From NCBI GenBank assembly GCA_019187485.1, contig JABAQR010000024.1:31081-95080 (forward strand): 64,000 bases of DNA. Reading direction: 5' to 3'. Source of the DNA: Lysobacterales bacterium. Its GTDB lineage: Bacteria > Pseudomonadota > Gammaproteobacteria > Xanthomonadales > SZUA-5. The notes beneath the pieces were generated by a model that was not told the origin of the DNA, did not search any database, and saw only the letters and a list, made by a program, of their open reading frames with translations. Positions 23,101-31,740 of the stretch are shown here, piece by piece (position 1 is the stretch's first letter; every line of letters begins with the position of its first letter). The position numbers and the translations under genes are program-made.

Positions 23101-24321
23101 TCTGAAGCCCTCACACACGATCTCGTGATCGCCGGCGGTGGCCTCGTCGGGCTCTCTCTCGCGCTGGCCCTGTCCGGTGCGGGGCTGCGCGTTGCGTTGG
23201 TGGATCGGCTGCCGTTGGACGATACGGTGCGCGGGCCGGACGAACGCCATCTGGCGCTGTCGGAGTCCTCCTGTCGCATCCTGGAATCCGTGGGGGTGTT
23301 GCAGGCGCTCGGCGCCGACGCCGAGCCGATCCGCGGCATCCACGCCAGCAGTGCCGGCGAATTCGGCGCTGCGCGCTGGTCGGCTGCCGATGCCGGTCGG
23401 CCCCGTTTCGGCGTCGTGGTGCCGGCGCGGCGGTTGCTGGCGGCGATGCAGCGCGCGGTGCGCGCCTGCGGCGACATCGAACTGCGGGTGCCTGAGTCGA
23501 TCACGCAGGCGTGGATCGATGACGACGCGATCAAAGCACGATTCGAGGACGCCGGCGCCACGCCGCTGCGGGCGCGTCTGCTGGTGATCGCCGACGGCGC
23601 CGATTCGGCCTTGCGCACGGCCGCCGGCATCGGTGCGGAGTATCACGATTATGGCCGTCACGCGATCTGCTGCTCGTTGCGACCCGAGCGCGAACACGCG
23701 GGCATCGGCTACGAGCGGTTCACCCGGGCCGGTCCGGTGGCGCTGCTGCCGCAGGCCGGCGGACGCTGCGGTGCGGTCTGGGTCGTGCCCGCGGCGGACG
23801 CAGCGCGTTTGCTCGCGCTTGCGGACCACGACTACCTGGCCGAGTTGCAGGATGCCTTCGGTTACCGATTGGGGCGCCTTCGTACACCGGGTCCGCGCGT
23901 GGGTTATCCCTTGCGTCGGGTACTCGCGGAGCGGCTGACCGCGGCGCGCCGGGTGCTGGTCGGCAATGCGGCCCAGGCGGTGCATCCGGTGGGTGCGCAG
24001 GGATTGAATCTCGGCCTGCGCGATGTCGCGGCGCTGGCCGAGCGTCTGCGCACGGCACACGCCACGGGCCACGACCTCGGCGACGAGGCGCTGCTGCAGG
24101 GCTACGCGGCGGCGCGCGCAGCCGATCGCGCCGCCACCACCGGGTTCAGCCACGCGCTCGCGATCGGTACGACCCTGGAATCGGCGCCGGCACGCCTGCT
24201 GCGCACCTTCGCCTTGTTGATGGCGGATCGCTGCGAGCCGCTGCGTGAGCATCTGCAACTCGGCGGCATGGGATTCCGCGGTGCCAGCGCCGCGTGGGTG
24301 CGGGCAGGCGCGCATGCGTAA
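23092..24321 (+). CDS. ubiH: UbiH-type FAD monooxygenase
   Basis: Aromatic-ring hydroxylase of ubiquinone synthesis (UbiH/COQ6 family). The FAD fold HDLVIAGGGLVGLSLALAL comes just after the octamer array. The second FAD motif VGNAAQAVHPVGAQGLNLG and the RPRFGVVVPARRLL stretch are diagnostic. From the last in-repeat GTG (23092) the protein is 409 residues, a normal length. The true start is uncertain because no Shine-Dalgarno is visible and GTG codons recur in the array. It overlaps the next hydroxylase gene by 8 bp. Confidence 0.88.
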   Translation: MPSSEALTHDLVIAGGGLVGLSLALALSGAGLRVALVDRLPLDDTVRGPDERHLALSESSCRILESVGVLQALGADAEPIRGIHASSAGEFGAARWSAADAGRPRFGVVVPARRLLAAMQRAVRACGDIELRVPESITQAWIDDDAIKARFEDAGATPLRARLLVIADGADSALRTAAGIGAEYHDYGRHAICCSLRPEREHAGIGYERFTRAGPVALLPQAGGRCGAVWVVPAADAARLLALADHDYLAELQDAFGYRLGRLRTPGPRVGYPLRRVLAERLTAARRVLVGNAAQAVHPVGAQGLNLGLRDVAALAERLRTAHATGHDLGDEALLQGYAAARAADRAATTGFSHALAIGTTLESAPARLLRTFALLMADRCEPLREHLQLGGMGFRGASAAWVRAGAHA

Positions 24322-25510
24322 CGGTTCCTCGCTGGATGCGCTGATTGTCGGGGCCGGCATGGTCGGCGCCGCGCTGGCGCTGGGGTTGGCGCGCGCGGGC
24401 CTGCGCGTCGGCCTGATCGAGCCACATCCGCCCGTGCCGCCGAGCGCGACCGATCCGGTCGATTTGCGCGTGGTGGCCATCGCCCCGCACGCGCAGCGCC
24501 TGCTGGAGCGTCTGCGCGTCTGGCCGGAGATTGTGGCGGTTCGCGCTGCACCCTACGAACGCATGCATGTGCGCGATGCCCAGAGCGGCGCGAGCATCGA
24601 TTTCGCGGCCGTCGACTATGGCTGGCCCTGCCTTGGTCACATCGTCGAGAACCGCCTGATTGCCGGCGCGTTGTGGCGCGCGTTGCAGGCCGAGGTGGAC
24701 GTGCGCTTGCTGGCGGGAGAGCGACTGGACGGCTTCGAGGAGGATGCTGGTGGCCTGCGTGTGCGGCTCGCCGGCGGCAGCCGGTGGTCATCGCGGTTGT
24801 TGGTTGCCGCCGACGGCGCGGCCTCGCAGGTGCGCGAGCAATTGCTGATCGGCGTCGAGGGTGGCGGCCACGGCCAGAGCGGCCTGGTCGCCCACGTCGA
24901 GCCCGAGCGCAGCCTGGGACGCCTCGCCTGGCAGCGTTTCCTGCCCTCCGGTCCGTTGGCGCTGCTGCCGCTGGCCGACGGGCGCTCGTCGATGGTCTGG
25001 ACCTTGCCGAGCGCGCGCGCCGATGCGTTGCGGGTGGCGTCGGAGGGCGAGGTCGAGACTGCCTTGCTGCGCGCCAGCGACGGCGTCTGCGGACGCCTGC
25101 GACTGACGTCCGCACGCGCGACTTTCCCCTTGCGCACGCAGATCGCACGGCGCTTCGCGCAGGGGCGCTGCATCCTCGTCGGCGATGCCGCTCACGTCGT
25201 GCATCCGTTGGCAGGGCAGGGCGTCAACCTGGGGTTCGCCGACGTCGCAGCCTTGCTGGCCGACGTGGAGGCAGCCCTGGCTGCGGGCGGCGAGCCGTTC
25301 GCAGATTCCAGGCTGAGCCGCTGGGGGCGCGCGCGTCGCAGCGAGGCGACCCTGGCGGGGCGTGCCTTCGGCGGCCTGAACCGGCTGTACGCGGTATCCG
25401 AAGGCCCGCTCGTGGCCGCACGCAGCTTCGGTCTGCGCGCCGTCGATCGCCTGACTCCGCTCAAGCGCAGACTCGCCGAACGCGCCGCCGGCATTCTCGC
25501 CGCCGGTTGA
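24314..25510 (+). CDS. UbiI/UbiF-type FAD monooxygenase
   Basis: Second flavoprotein hydroxylase of the ubiquinone family, 398 residues. LDALIVGAGMVGAALALGL is the N-terminal FAD fold, and VGDAAHVVHPLAGQGVNLG the second FAD motif with the classic GDAAH. It starts at ATG 24314 inside the end of ubiH, so the two are coupled, as visB/visC (ubiH/ubiI) are in E. coli. Which ring position it acts on (UbiI, UbiF or a broad UbiM/UbiL type) cannot be told by eye. Confidence 0.85.
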   Translation: MRNGSSLDALIVGAGMVGAALALGLARAGLRVGLIEPHPPVPPSATDPVDLRVVAIAPHAQRLLERLRVWPEIVAVRAAPYERMHVRDAQSGASIDFAAVDYGWPCLGHIVENRLIAGALWRALQAEVDVRLLAGERLDGFEEDAGGLRVRLAGGSRWSSRLLVAADGAASQVREQLLIGVEGGGHGQSGLVAHVEPERSLGRLAWQRFLPSGPLALLPLADGRSSMVWTLPSARADALRVASEGEVETALLRASDGVCGRLRLTSARATFPLRTQIARRFAQGRCILVGDAAHVVHPLAGQGVNLGFADVAALLADVEAALAAGGEPFADSRLSRWGRARRSEATLAGRAFGGLNRLYAVSEGPLVAARSFGLRAVDRLTPLKRRLAERAAGILAAG

Positions 25511-25700
25511 CCTACGCCAGCGACGGCGGTGGCATGCTTCGCACCGAAACGGTCGGGACGCGCCTAGCCCGCAAGCGGGGGATGCGACCATCATGGCCGG
25601 GGCAGGACGTTCCCGCCCGGTCCCGCCTGCGCTCGCGTCTTCGGGAAGGGACACGACGGTTCCGAAGGCATTCACGGCCACCTGGATGGGGACGACCACG

Positions 25701-26183
25701 ATGTCCAAGCTCGCCGACTTCCGTCTGCCCGGTATCGATGGCTGGGAACTGCCGCTGGATCGCTTCGAGGGTGAGGTGGTGCTGGTGGTCAACGTGGCGA
25801 GCCGTTGTGGCCTGACGCCACAGTACGCCGCACTGGAAGCCCTGCACCGGCGCTACAACGACCGTGGCTTCCAGGTGCTCGGCGTGCCCTGCAACCAGTT
25901 CGCCGGGCAGGAGCCGGGCACCGAGGCCGAGATCCAGCAGTTCTGCACGCTCAACTACGACGTCACCTTCCCGATGTCCGGCAAGGTCGAGGTCAATGGT
26001 CCCGGCCGTCACCGGCTCTACGACTGGCTGGCCGGTCCCAAGGCGACGCATCCGGGAAACATCTCGTGGAATTTCGAGAAGTTCCTCGTGGGCCGCGACG
26101 GTCAGGTGCTCGCGCGCTTCGCGCCGACGGTCAAGCCGGACGCGCCGGAGCTGATCGCGGCGATCGAGCAGGCGTTGGGGTAG
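25701..26183 (+). CDS. Glutathione peroxidase (BtuE-like)
   Basis: Thiol peroxidase that reduces hydroperoxides, 160 residues. The catalytic cysteine is in VNVASRCGLTPQY (Cys form, not selenocysteine). CNQFAGQEPG and WNFEKFLV supply the Gln/Trp/Asn of the catalytic tetrad, and PMSGKVEVNG lies between. The start at ATG 25701 (MSKLADF) gives the normal length; an ORF to 25593 adds 36 residues of Arg/Pro-rich sequence unlike the family. Confidence 0.9.
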   Translation: MSKLADFRLPGIDGWELPLDRFEGEVVLVVNVASRCGLTPQYAALEALHRRYNDRGFQVLGVPCNQFAGQEPGTEAEIQQFCTLNYDVTFPMSGKVEVNGPGRHRLYDWLAGPKATHPGNISWNFEKFLVGRDGQVLARFAPTVKPDAPELIAAIEQALG

Positions 26184-26210
26184 GGTGGTCGCCACGCCAA
26201 GGCGTACGTT

Positions 26211-26843
26211 CTACGCCGACTTCTCGCGGTACTCGCAGAGGTCGCGGATCGGGCATTGCGGACACTTCGGCTTGCGCGCGGTGCAGACGTAGCGACCGTG
26301 CAGGATCAGCCAGTGGTGGCAGTCGTGGCGAAACTCCGGCGGCACCACGCGCAGCAGGCACTCCTCCACCGCGCGCACGTCCTTGCCCGGGGCGATGCCG
26401 GTGCGGTTGCCGACGCGGAAAATGTGGGTGTCGACGGCGATCGTCGGCTGGCCGAAGGCGATGTTCAACACCACGTTGGCGGTCTTGCGACCGACGCCGG
26501 GCAGCGCTTCCAGTTCCTCGCGCTGCTGCGGAACCTCGCCGCCGTGGCGCTCCAGCAACAGGCGGCAGAGTTCGATCACATGCCGCGCCTTGCTGCGGTA
26601 CAGGCCGATCGTGCGGATGTGGTCAGCGAGGCTTTCCTCGCCGAGCGCCAGCATTGCCTCGGGCGTGGCGGCCACCGCGAACAGCCGCCGCGTGGCCTTG
26701 TTGACCGAGACGTCGGTGGCCTGCGCGGACAGCACCACGGCGACCAGCAACTGGAAGGGGGTGGCGTACTCCAGTTCCGTCGTCGGCCGCGGATTCAGCT
26801 CACGCAGGCGGCGGAAGATCTCGCTGCGGTTGGCCTTGTTCAT
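26211..26843 (-). CDS. nth: Endonuclease III
   Basis: DNA glycosylase/AP lyase for oxidised pyrimidines. The protein is 210 residues. Helix-hairpin-helix LPGVGRKTANV contains the Schiff-base K120; D138 is in VDTHIF. The 4Fe-4S cluster ligands are C187, C194, C197 and C203. All are at E. coli numbering. It is monocistronic, convergent with the peroxidase gene. Confidence 0.97.
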   Translation of the reverse strand: MNKANRSEIFRRLRELNPRPTTELEYATPFQLLVAVVLSAQATDVSVNKATRRLFAVAATPEAMLALGEESLADHIRTIGLYRSKARHVIELCRLLLERHGGEVPQQREELEALPGVGRKTANVVLNIAFGQPTIAVDTHIFRVGNRTGIAPGKDVRAVEECLLRVVPPEFRHDCHHWLILHGRYVCTARKPKCPQCPIRDLCEYREKSA

Positions 26844-26942
26844 GACCGACGATCCCGTGCGCCAGCCCCGAGGACCGTGGGGTGGCTGCTCTTTCCGAAC
26901 ACTTGAGAGGTCGCAACACGCGGCCACTGACGGCCTCCCGGG

Positions 26943-26980
26943 CCCATTCCCTCGCGGGATGAACCCGCTCCCACAGTCGG
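26943..26980. repeat. REP-like palindromic sequence
   Basis: Read on the minus strand this is GTGGGAGCGGGTTCATCCCG followed by CGAGGGAA. It closely resembles REP elements of pseudomonads and relatives (GAGCGGGTT..CCCGC hairpin). It lies in the 167-bp gap between nth and dnaB, which otherwise holds nothing I recognise. Confidence 0.6.
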
Positions 26981-27010
26981 TCTCCGAGGTTGCGCGCGAA
27001 GCAGCGCCGC

Positions 27011-28378
27011 TCAACCATACCCCTCGAACACGCCGCCCTCGCGCGCGATCGAGTCGAAGCGTGTGTACGGACCGCGGAACCACAGCTCGAGCGAACCGGT
27101 GGGCCCGTTGCGGTGCTTGGCGATGATGATTTCGGCGATGCCCTTTTTCGGCGATTCCTGGTTGTAGTACTCGTCGCGGTAGATGAAACAAATCAGGTCG
27201 GCGTCCTGCTCGATGGCGCCGGACTCGCGCAGATCGGCCATGATCGGGCGCTTGTCGGTGCGTTGTTCCAGCGAGCGGTTGAGCTGGCTCAGCGCGACCA
27301 CCGGGACGTTCATTTCCTTGGCGATCGCCTTCAGATTGCGCGAAATCTCGCTGATCTCGGTGGCGCGGTTCTCGCGCGTGCCCGGCACCTGCATCAGTTG
27401 CAGGTAGTCGATCACGATCAGCGCGAGACCGTGTTCGCGCTTGAGCCGGCGCACGCGCGCGCGCAGCTCCGAAGGCGACAGCCCGCCGGTGTCGTCGATG
27501 AAGAGCTTGGCGCCGCTCAGCAGCGTGATCGCGCTGGTCACGCGCGGCCAGTCCTCGTCCGCGAGATCGCCGTTGCGCAAGCGCCGCTGGTCGACGCGTC
27601 CGAGCGAGGAGATCATGCGCAGCGCGAGTTGCGCCACCGGCATTTCCATCGAGAAGATCGCGACCGGCTGGCCGCTCTGGATCGCCGCGTGCTCGGCGAT
27701 GTTCATCGCGAAGGAGGTCTTGCCCATCGACGGGCGTGCCGCGACGATCACGAGATCGCCCGGTTGCAGACCGTTGGTGGCGTTGTTCAAGTCGGCGAAA
27801 CCGGTGTCGAGTCCGCTCAGGGTGCCCTTGTTCGAGTAGCGGTGCTCGATGGTGCGATAGGCCTCGCGCAACGCATCGGCCACCGGCACGAAGCTGCCGC
27901 GGCCGCGCTTGCCGCGCTCACCGATGTCGAACACCAGCTTCTCGGCGCCCTGCAGCAGTTCCTCGCTGCCGCGCCCCTCGGGCTGTAACACGTCGTCGAC
28001 GATCCGGGTACCGGCTTCCATCAGTTGTCGCAGGATCGATTTCTCGCGGACGATTTCGGCGTAGGCGACGATGTTCGCCGCGCCTGGCGTGTTGTTCGCG
28101 ATCTCGACGACATAGCCGATCCCACCGGCTGCCTCGGTTTCCTCGCGTCGCTCCAGCCACTCGCCCAGCGTGACCGCGTCGCAGGGCTGACCCTTCTCCT
28201 TCAGCGCCGCGATTGCCTGGAAGATGATGCGGTGGTCGTGACGGTAGAAGTCTTCCGCGACGACCTTGTCGGAAATCTTGAAGTAGGCCTCATCGGAGAG
28301 CATCAGCGCGCCCAGCACTGCCTGTTCGGCGTCGAGCGAGTAGGGCGGGGTGCGGACGGAGTCGTGCAGGGAGGTCAT
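27011..28378 (-). CDS. dnaB: Replicative DNA helicase
   Basis: Hexameric fork helicase. The protein is 455 residues. The N-terminal domain starts TPPYSLDAEQAVLGALML. The RecA-like motor has Walker A AARPSMGKTS (about residues 213-222), FSMEMP, and Walker B LALIVIDYLQLM. The C-terminal IIAKHRNGPTGS is diagnostic. I chose ATG 28378 (MTSLHDSV) because GGGAGG precedes it; an in-frame ATG at 28414 adds 12 residues. It lies downstream of rplI on the same strand, the classical rpsF-rpsR-rplI-dnaB order. Confidence 0.97.
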   Translation of the reverse strand: MTSLHDSVRTPPYSLDAEQAVLGALMLSDEAYFKISDKVVAEDFYRHDHRIIFQAIAALKEKGQPCDAVTLGEWLERREETEAAGGIGYVVEIANNTPGAANIVAYAEIVREKSILRQLMEAGTRIVDDVLQPEGRGSEELLQGAEKLVFDIGERGKRGRGSFVPVADALREAYRTIEHRYSNKGTLSGLDTGFADLNNATNGLQPGDLVIVAARPSMGKTSFAMNIAEHAAIQSGQPVAIFSMEMPVAQLALRMISSLGRVDQRRLRNGDLADEDWPRVTSAITLLSGAKLFIDDTGGLSPSELRARVRRLKREHGLALIVIDYLQLMQVPGTRENRATEISEISRNLKAIAKEMNVPVVALSQLNRSLEQRTDKRPIMADLRESGAIEQDADLICFIYRDEYYNQESPKKGIAEIIIAKHRNGPTGSLELWFRGPYTRFDSIAREGGVFEGYG

Positions 28379-28429
28379 GGCTTCGATGCTGGGGCGAGCA
28401 GGTCCAAAGTTCAACGCGTGCGGGGCAGA

Positions 28430-28567
28430 AGCGGGGCTGGGGATTGGGGGCTGGGGCGCAAGGATCGAAGTCCCGTGCGCTGGGACCCGGCGCCCGCGCC
28501 GAAACAGGCACTCGCCATGACCCGTCGCGATCGCGCCCCAGCCCCGAGCCCCCAGCCCCGCTCTTGC
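28430..28567. repeat. Facing GGGGCTGGGG repeats between rplI and dnaB
   Basis: The left arm (28430-28461), AGCGGGGCTGGGG followed by ATTGGGGGCTGGGGCGC, faces its near-complement on the right (28532-28567, CGCCCCAGCCCCGAG then CCCCCAGCCCCGCT). About 70 bp of less repetitive core lies between. The arms would form a long GC hairpin. This is another member of the facing-arm family. Confidence 0.75.
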
Positions 28568-28583
28568 TTTCCCCCAAAAGCAA

Positions 28584-28613
28584 AGCCCGCGCCCCCTCGC
28601 GGGGACGCGGGCT
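28584..28613 (-). terminator. Terminator of the rpsF-rpsR-rplI operon
   Basis: Read on the minus strand, AGCCCGCGTCCCC and GGGGGCGCGGGCT pair around GCGA. TTTGCTTTTGGG follows as the T-tract. It lies 20 bp after the rplI stop. Confidence 0.8.
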
Positions 28614-28633
28614 CCGGGGGACGCAGTAGTGGC

Positions 28634-29083
28634 TCAGCTTTCCGGCTGGACCACCACCTTGACGGTGATGTGGACGTCGGCGTGCAGATGCACTTCGACG
28701 TCGAACTCCCCGACGCGGCGGATCGGACCTTCGCCCATGATCACTTCCGACTTCTCGAGCGGCAGGCCGGCGGCGGTGAAGGCCTCGGCGATGTCGCGCG
28801 GGCCGACCGAGCCGTACAGCTTGCCTTCGGTCGACGCATTCGCCTTGATCGTCACGGCCTGGCCTTCCAGGCGCTCCTTGCGCGAGCCGGCGGCGGCCAG
28901 CACTTCGTTGGCGCGCGCTTCGAACTCGGCGCGACGCTTTTCGAACTCGGCGACGTTGCCGGCGGTGGCCGGCACAGCCTTGCCGTAGGGCACGAGGTAG
29001 TTGCGGCTGTAGCCCGGCTTGACCTTGACGCGGTCGCCGAGGTTGCCGAGGTTCTTGACCTTCTGCAGCAGGATCACATCCAT
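28634..29083 (-). CDS. rplI: 50S ribosomal protein L9
   Basis: Primary binder of 23S rRNA at the L1-stalk base. The protein is 149 residues, full length. It begins [17 protein letters not shown] and has [15 protein letters not shown], the rRNA-binding signature. The C-terminal domain follows after a long connecting helix. GAGGAA lies ahead of the ATG, 11 bp after the rpsR stop. Confidence 0.98.
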   Translation of the reverse strand: MDVILLQKVKNLGNLGDRVKVKPGYSRNYLVPYGKAVPATAGNVAEFEKRRAEFEARANEVLAAAGSRKERLEGQAVTIKANASTEGKLYGSVGPRDIAEAFTAAGLPLEKSEVIMGEGPIRRVGEFDVEVHLHADVHITVKVVVQPES

Positions 29084-29094
29084 GGGTCAGTTCC

Positions 29095-29319
29095 TCAGTG
29101 GCTGTCGGTGTACGGGATCAACGCGAGGAAGCGGGCACGCTTGATCGCGGTCGAGAGCTGGCGCTGGAAGCGCGCGCGCGTGCCGGTGATGCGGCTCGGC
29201 ACGATCTTGCCGGTCTCGGAGACGTACTGGCGAAGCGTGTTCAGATCCTTGTAGTCGATCTGGGTGACGCCATCGGCGGTGAACTTGCAGAACTTCTTGC
29301 GGCGGAAGAAACGGGACAT
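29095..29319 (-). CDS. rpsR: 30S ribosomal protein S18
   Basis: Platform protein of the small subunit that pairs with S6. The protein is 74 residues. It has [35 protein letters not shown] and the terminal [16 protein letters not shown] is seven bases before the ATG. It is the middle gene of the rpsF-rpsR-rplI operon. Confidence 0.98.
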   Translation of the reverse strand: MSRFFRRKKFCKFTADGVTQIDYKDLNTLRQYVSETGKIVPSRITGTRARFQRQLSTAIKRARFLALIPYTDSH

Positions 29320-29343
29320 GATGGATCTCCTCTCGGGCGTCGA

Positions 29344-29763
29344 TCAGGCGCGCGCGTCGGCGCTGGAGTCGTCGTCGGAACCACCGGTGCCGACGGCCGT
29401 CGGGGAGTCGCCCGAATCGTCGTCGCGACGACGCGGCTTCTCGTCCTTGGTCTTCATGATCGGGCTCATCTCGGTGACCGCCTCGGCCATCTGCATGATG
29501 AGGTGGCGCAGTACCGCATCGTTGAAGCGGAAGGCGTCCTGCAATTCCTTGAGCGCACCGGCGGTGCACTCGATATTCATCAGGATGTAGTGCGCCTTCA
29601 GCAGGCGCTGGATCGGGTAGGCCAGCTGGCGGCGGCCCCAGTCTTCCAGACGGTGGATCTTGCCGCCGTCGCCTTCGATCATCGCGCGGTAGCGCTCGAT
29701 CATCGCCGGCACCTGCTCACTCTGGTCGGGATGGACCAGGAACACGACTTCGTAATGACGCAT
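29344..29763 (-). CDS. rpsF: 30S ribosomal protein S6
   Basis: Binds 16S rRNA together with S18. The protein is 139 residues. [19 protein letters not shown] and [21 protein letters not shown] are S6 signatures. The last 30 residues are an acidic tail rich in Asp, Ser and Arg ([18 protein letters not shown] and on). E. coli S6 also has an acidic tail, which is extended there by RimK. The start at 29763 has GAGAGGA; the ORF extension to 29913 is not homologous. Confidence 0.97.
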   Translation of the reverse strand: MRHYEVVFLVHPDQSEQVPAMIERYRAMIEGDGGKIHRLEDWGRRQLAYPIQRLLKAHYILMNIECTAGALKELQDAFRFNDAVLRHLIMQMAEAVTEMSPIMKTKDEKPRRRDDDSGDSPTAVGTGGSDDDSSADARA

Positions 29764-29909
29764 GAGTATCCTCTCGGGGTAGTGCTTCCCGTCGATGCGG
29801 TGAAGCGAGGCGACCGCCCGGGGTTCCGGACGGGGCGCGGATTCTATGGGGTCTCTGGTCCACCGGCAAGGGCAAGTCTGAACTTGCCGCCCGCCACCCA
29901 CGACCCACT

Positions 29910-30380
29910 TCAACCGCCCACTTTCCCCTGCAGGTACAAAGGCTCGCCGAGCTGGTCGATCAGGCCGATCTGCGTCTCCAGCCAGTCGATGTGCTCTTCC
30001 TCGCTTTCGAGGATCCCCTCGAGCAGCTCGCGGCTGCCGTAATCGCGCACCGACTCGCAGTGGGCGATGGCGTCTTTCAGATCGGGAACCCCTGCTTCCT
30101 CCAGCTTCAAGTCGCAGGCGAGCATCTCGCGCGGGGATTCGCCAATCAGCAACTTGTTGAGTTTCTGCAGATTCGGCAGGCCCTCGAGGAAGAGGATGCG
30201 CTCAATCAGGCGATCCGCGTGCTTCATCTCGTCGATCGATTCCTTGTACTCGTGCTCGGCGAGCTCCCGGTAGCCGAAGTTGCGGAACATCCGCGAGTGC
30301 AGGAAATACTGGTTGATCGCCGTCAGTTCGTTGGCGAGGATCTTGTTGAGGCACGCGATGACCTTGGTGTCGCCTTTCAT
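29910..30380 (-). CDS. bfr: Bacterioferritin
   Basis: 24-mer haem ferritin storing iron as ferric mineral. The protein is 156 residues. The ferroxidase ligands E18, E51 and H54 and the haem methionine M52 are at the E. coli positions, and [11 protein letters not shown] supplies the second half of the di-iron site. ATG 30380 ([15 protein letters not shown]) is the family start. It lies downstream of bfd on the same strand. Confidence 0.97.
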   Translation of the reverse strand: MKGDTKVIACLNKILANELTAINQYFLHSRMFRNFGYRELAEHEYKESIDEMKHADRLIERILFLEGLPNLQKLNKLLIGESPREMLACDLKLEEAGVPDLKDAIAHCESVRDYGSRELLEGILESEEEHIDWLETQIGLIDQLGEPLYLQGKVGG

Positions 30381-30500
30381 GGCCGGAATCCTGACTTGCG
30401 ATCGCGGCGCGACCGGGTGCCGGATCATAGCCAGCGGGTACACCGAGAGGATGATTGCGAAGTGTTCGCTTTCGCGCCCGAAGGCGGGCGCCGACCCAGC

Positions 30501-30704
30501 TCAGGCCGCAACCCACTCGCGACGATGGTGAACGGCGGGGCCCGCGACTGCGTCGCGCAGCACTTCCTCGGCGACTTCGCTGCAACTGCCGCAGCCCGTG
30601 CTGCAGCCCGTGCTCATCGCCAGCTCGCCCAGCGTACGGATCCCGGCTTGTGCGGCGCGGTGGATTGCGGATTCGGTAACCCCGTTGCACAGGCAGACGT
30701 ACAT
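30501..30704 (-). CDS. bfd: Bacterioferritin-associated ferredoxin
   Basis: Small [2Fe-2S] protein that docks on Bfr and reduces the mineral to release iron. The protein is 67 residues. The cluster ligands C4, C6, C38 and C41 follow the C-x-C-x31-C-x2-C pattern. The tail ends HHRREWVAA. A Fur-box-like sequence lies 44-58 bp upstream, which fits induction at low iron, the opposite of bfr. Confidence 0.95.
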   Translation of the reverse strand: MYVCLCNGVTESAIHRAAQAGIRTLGELAMSTGCSTGCGSCSEVAEEVLRDAVAGPAVHHRREWVAA

Positions 30705-30747
30705 GGCGGTGTCCCATCTTCGTGTCCGGCCGCAAGCGTATTGGCAA

Positions 30748-30762
30748 TGCGAATGGTTGTCA
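30748..30762 (-). promoter_or_regulatory. Fur-box-like site upstream of bfd
   Basis: TGCGAATGGTTGTCA matches the 15-bp Fur core TGATAATGATTATCA at 11 of 15 positions, in the only AT-richer patch of the bfd upstream region. The site is predicted only. Confidence 0.55.
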
Positions 30763-30976
30763 ATTCCAAGCCGATTCGCAGCGGCATGCGTTCATCCTCG
30801 TGCGGGGCGTGCTCGCCCCGATTGCGCAACCAGCGAGGCACGCGCCCGCAAGCGCGGTTCGGTCTGTTCCAGCCGCGACTTCGCGAGGGGTTTTTCCGGG
30901 GGAGCAGCGAGGCACGCATCGGGAGCGATGCGGGCATGCCCGCCGGAGCAAGGGCGGATTGGACCCGGCGGGCCCC
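30763..30976. other. Spacer between bfd and rppH
   Basis: No gene is seen. There is a short hairpin CGGGGCG-TGCT-CGCCCCG at 30802-30819. A second hairpin, GCATCG-GGAG-CGATGC, lies near 30917-30932 and may help end rppH transcription. Confidence 0.4.
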
Positions 30977-31501
30977 TCAGCCGCGTGCGCTGCGCATCGC
31001 TGTTTGCGGTTCCTCGGCGATCTCGGTTTGCCTGCGCGCCGCAGGTGCCAGATGGCGCAGCGCACGTTCGTAGACGCCGCGTTTGAACGCGACCACATGC
31101 TCCAGCGGATACCAGAAGTCGACCCAGCGCCACAGGTCGAACTCCGGGCGTTCGGTGCCGTCCAGACGCACCAGCGATTCGTCGGCCACCAGTTTCAGCA
31201 GGAACCACACCTGCTTCTGGCCGATGCAGACCGGCCGCACGTTGGTGCGCACGCAATGTCGCGGCAGGCGGTAGCGCAGCCAGCCGGGTGTCGCCGCGAG
31301 GATTTCGACGTGCTCGGCCGACAGGCCGGTTTCCTCGAGGAGCTCGCGGTACATCGCTTCCTCGGGGGTCTCGTCGCTGTTCATGCCGCCCTGCGGGAAC
31401 TGCCAGCCGTCGCGGCGCACGCGGCGCGCCCAGAAGACGCTGCCGTCCCGCTGCATCAACACGATTCCCACATTCGGTCTGTAGCCATCCGGATCGATCA
31501 C
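30977..31501 (-). CDS. rppH: RNA pyrophosphohydrolase RppH
   Basis: Nudix enzyme that removes pyrophosphate from 5'-triphosphate RNA and starts mRNA decay. The protein is 174 residues. The Nudix box spans residues 38-60 ([18 protein letters not shown]..). [21 protein letters not shown] and [10 protein letters not shown] are RppH signatures. I chose GTG 31501, which gives the family start [10 protein letters not shown]; an in-frame ATG at 31519 adds six residues. It is divergent from the DUF1631 gene. Confidence 0.93.
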   Translation of the reverse strand: MIDPDGYRPNVGIVLMQRDGSVFWARRVRRDGWQFPQGGMNSDETPEEAMYRELLEETGLSAEHVEILAATPGWLRYRLPRHCVRTNVRPVCIGQKQVWFLLKLVADESLVRLDGTERPEFDLWRWVDFWYPLEHVVAFKRGVYERALRHLAPAARRQTEIAEEPQTAMRSARG

Positions 31502-31740
31502 CCGGGCCGCTCCGTGCAACTCCTTGCATGATTTTGCATTTCGCCCCGCGTCGCCACAAGAGGAGCGCAGCAGGGGTGCGACTCGCGATGGAGCGACGCC
31601 GGTGCGGAGAACGGATCCGTCTCGCCATGAGTCCTCTTCGCGCCTTGCCTCGACGCAAAAATCATCGGAACTCTGTTCAAGTCAACTACGGAACACCACA
31701 CTAGAATCCCCGCATCGCCTCCAGGTACCGACGTTCGCCC

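Noticed and set aside
31670..31710. Sigma-70 promoter for the DUF1631 gene (TAGAAT at 31702)
   Set aside because: No acceptable -35 hexamer at 16-18 bp spacing.
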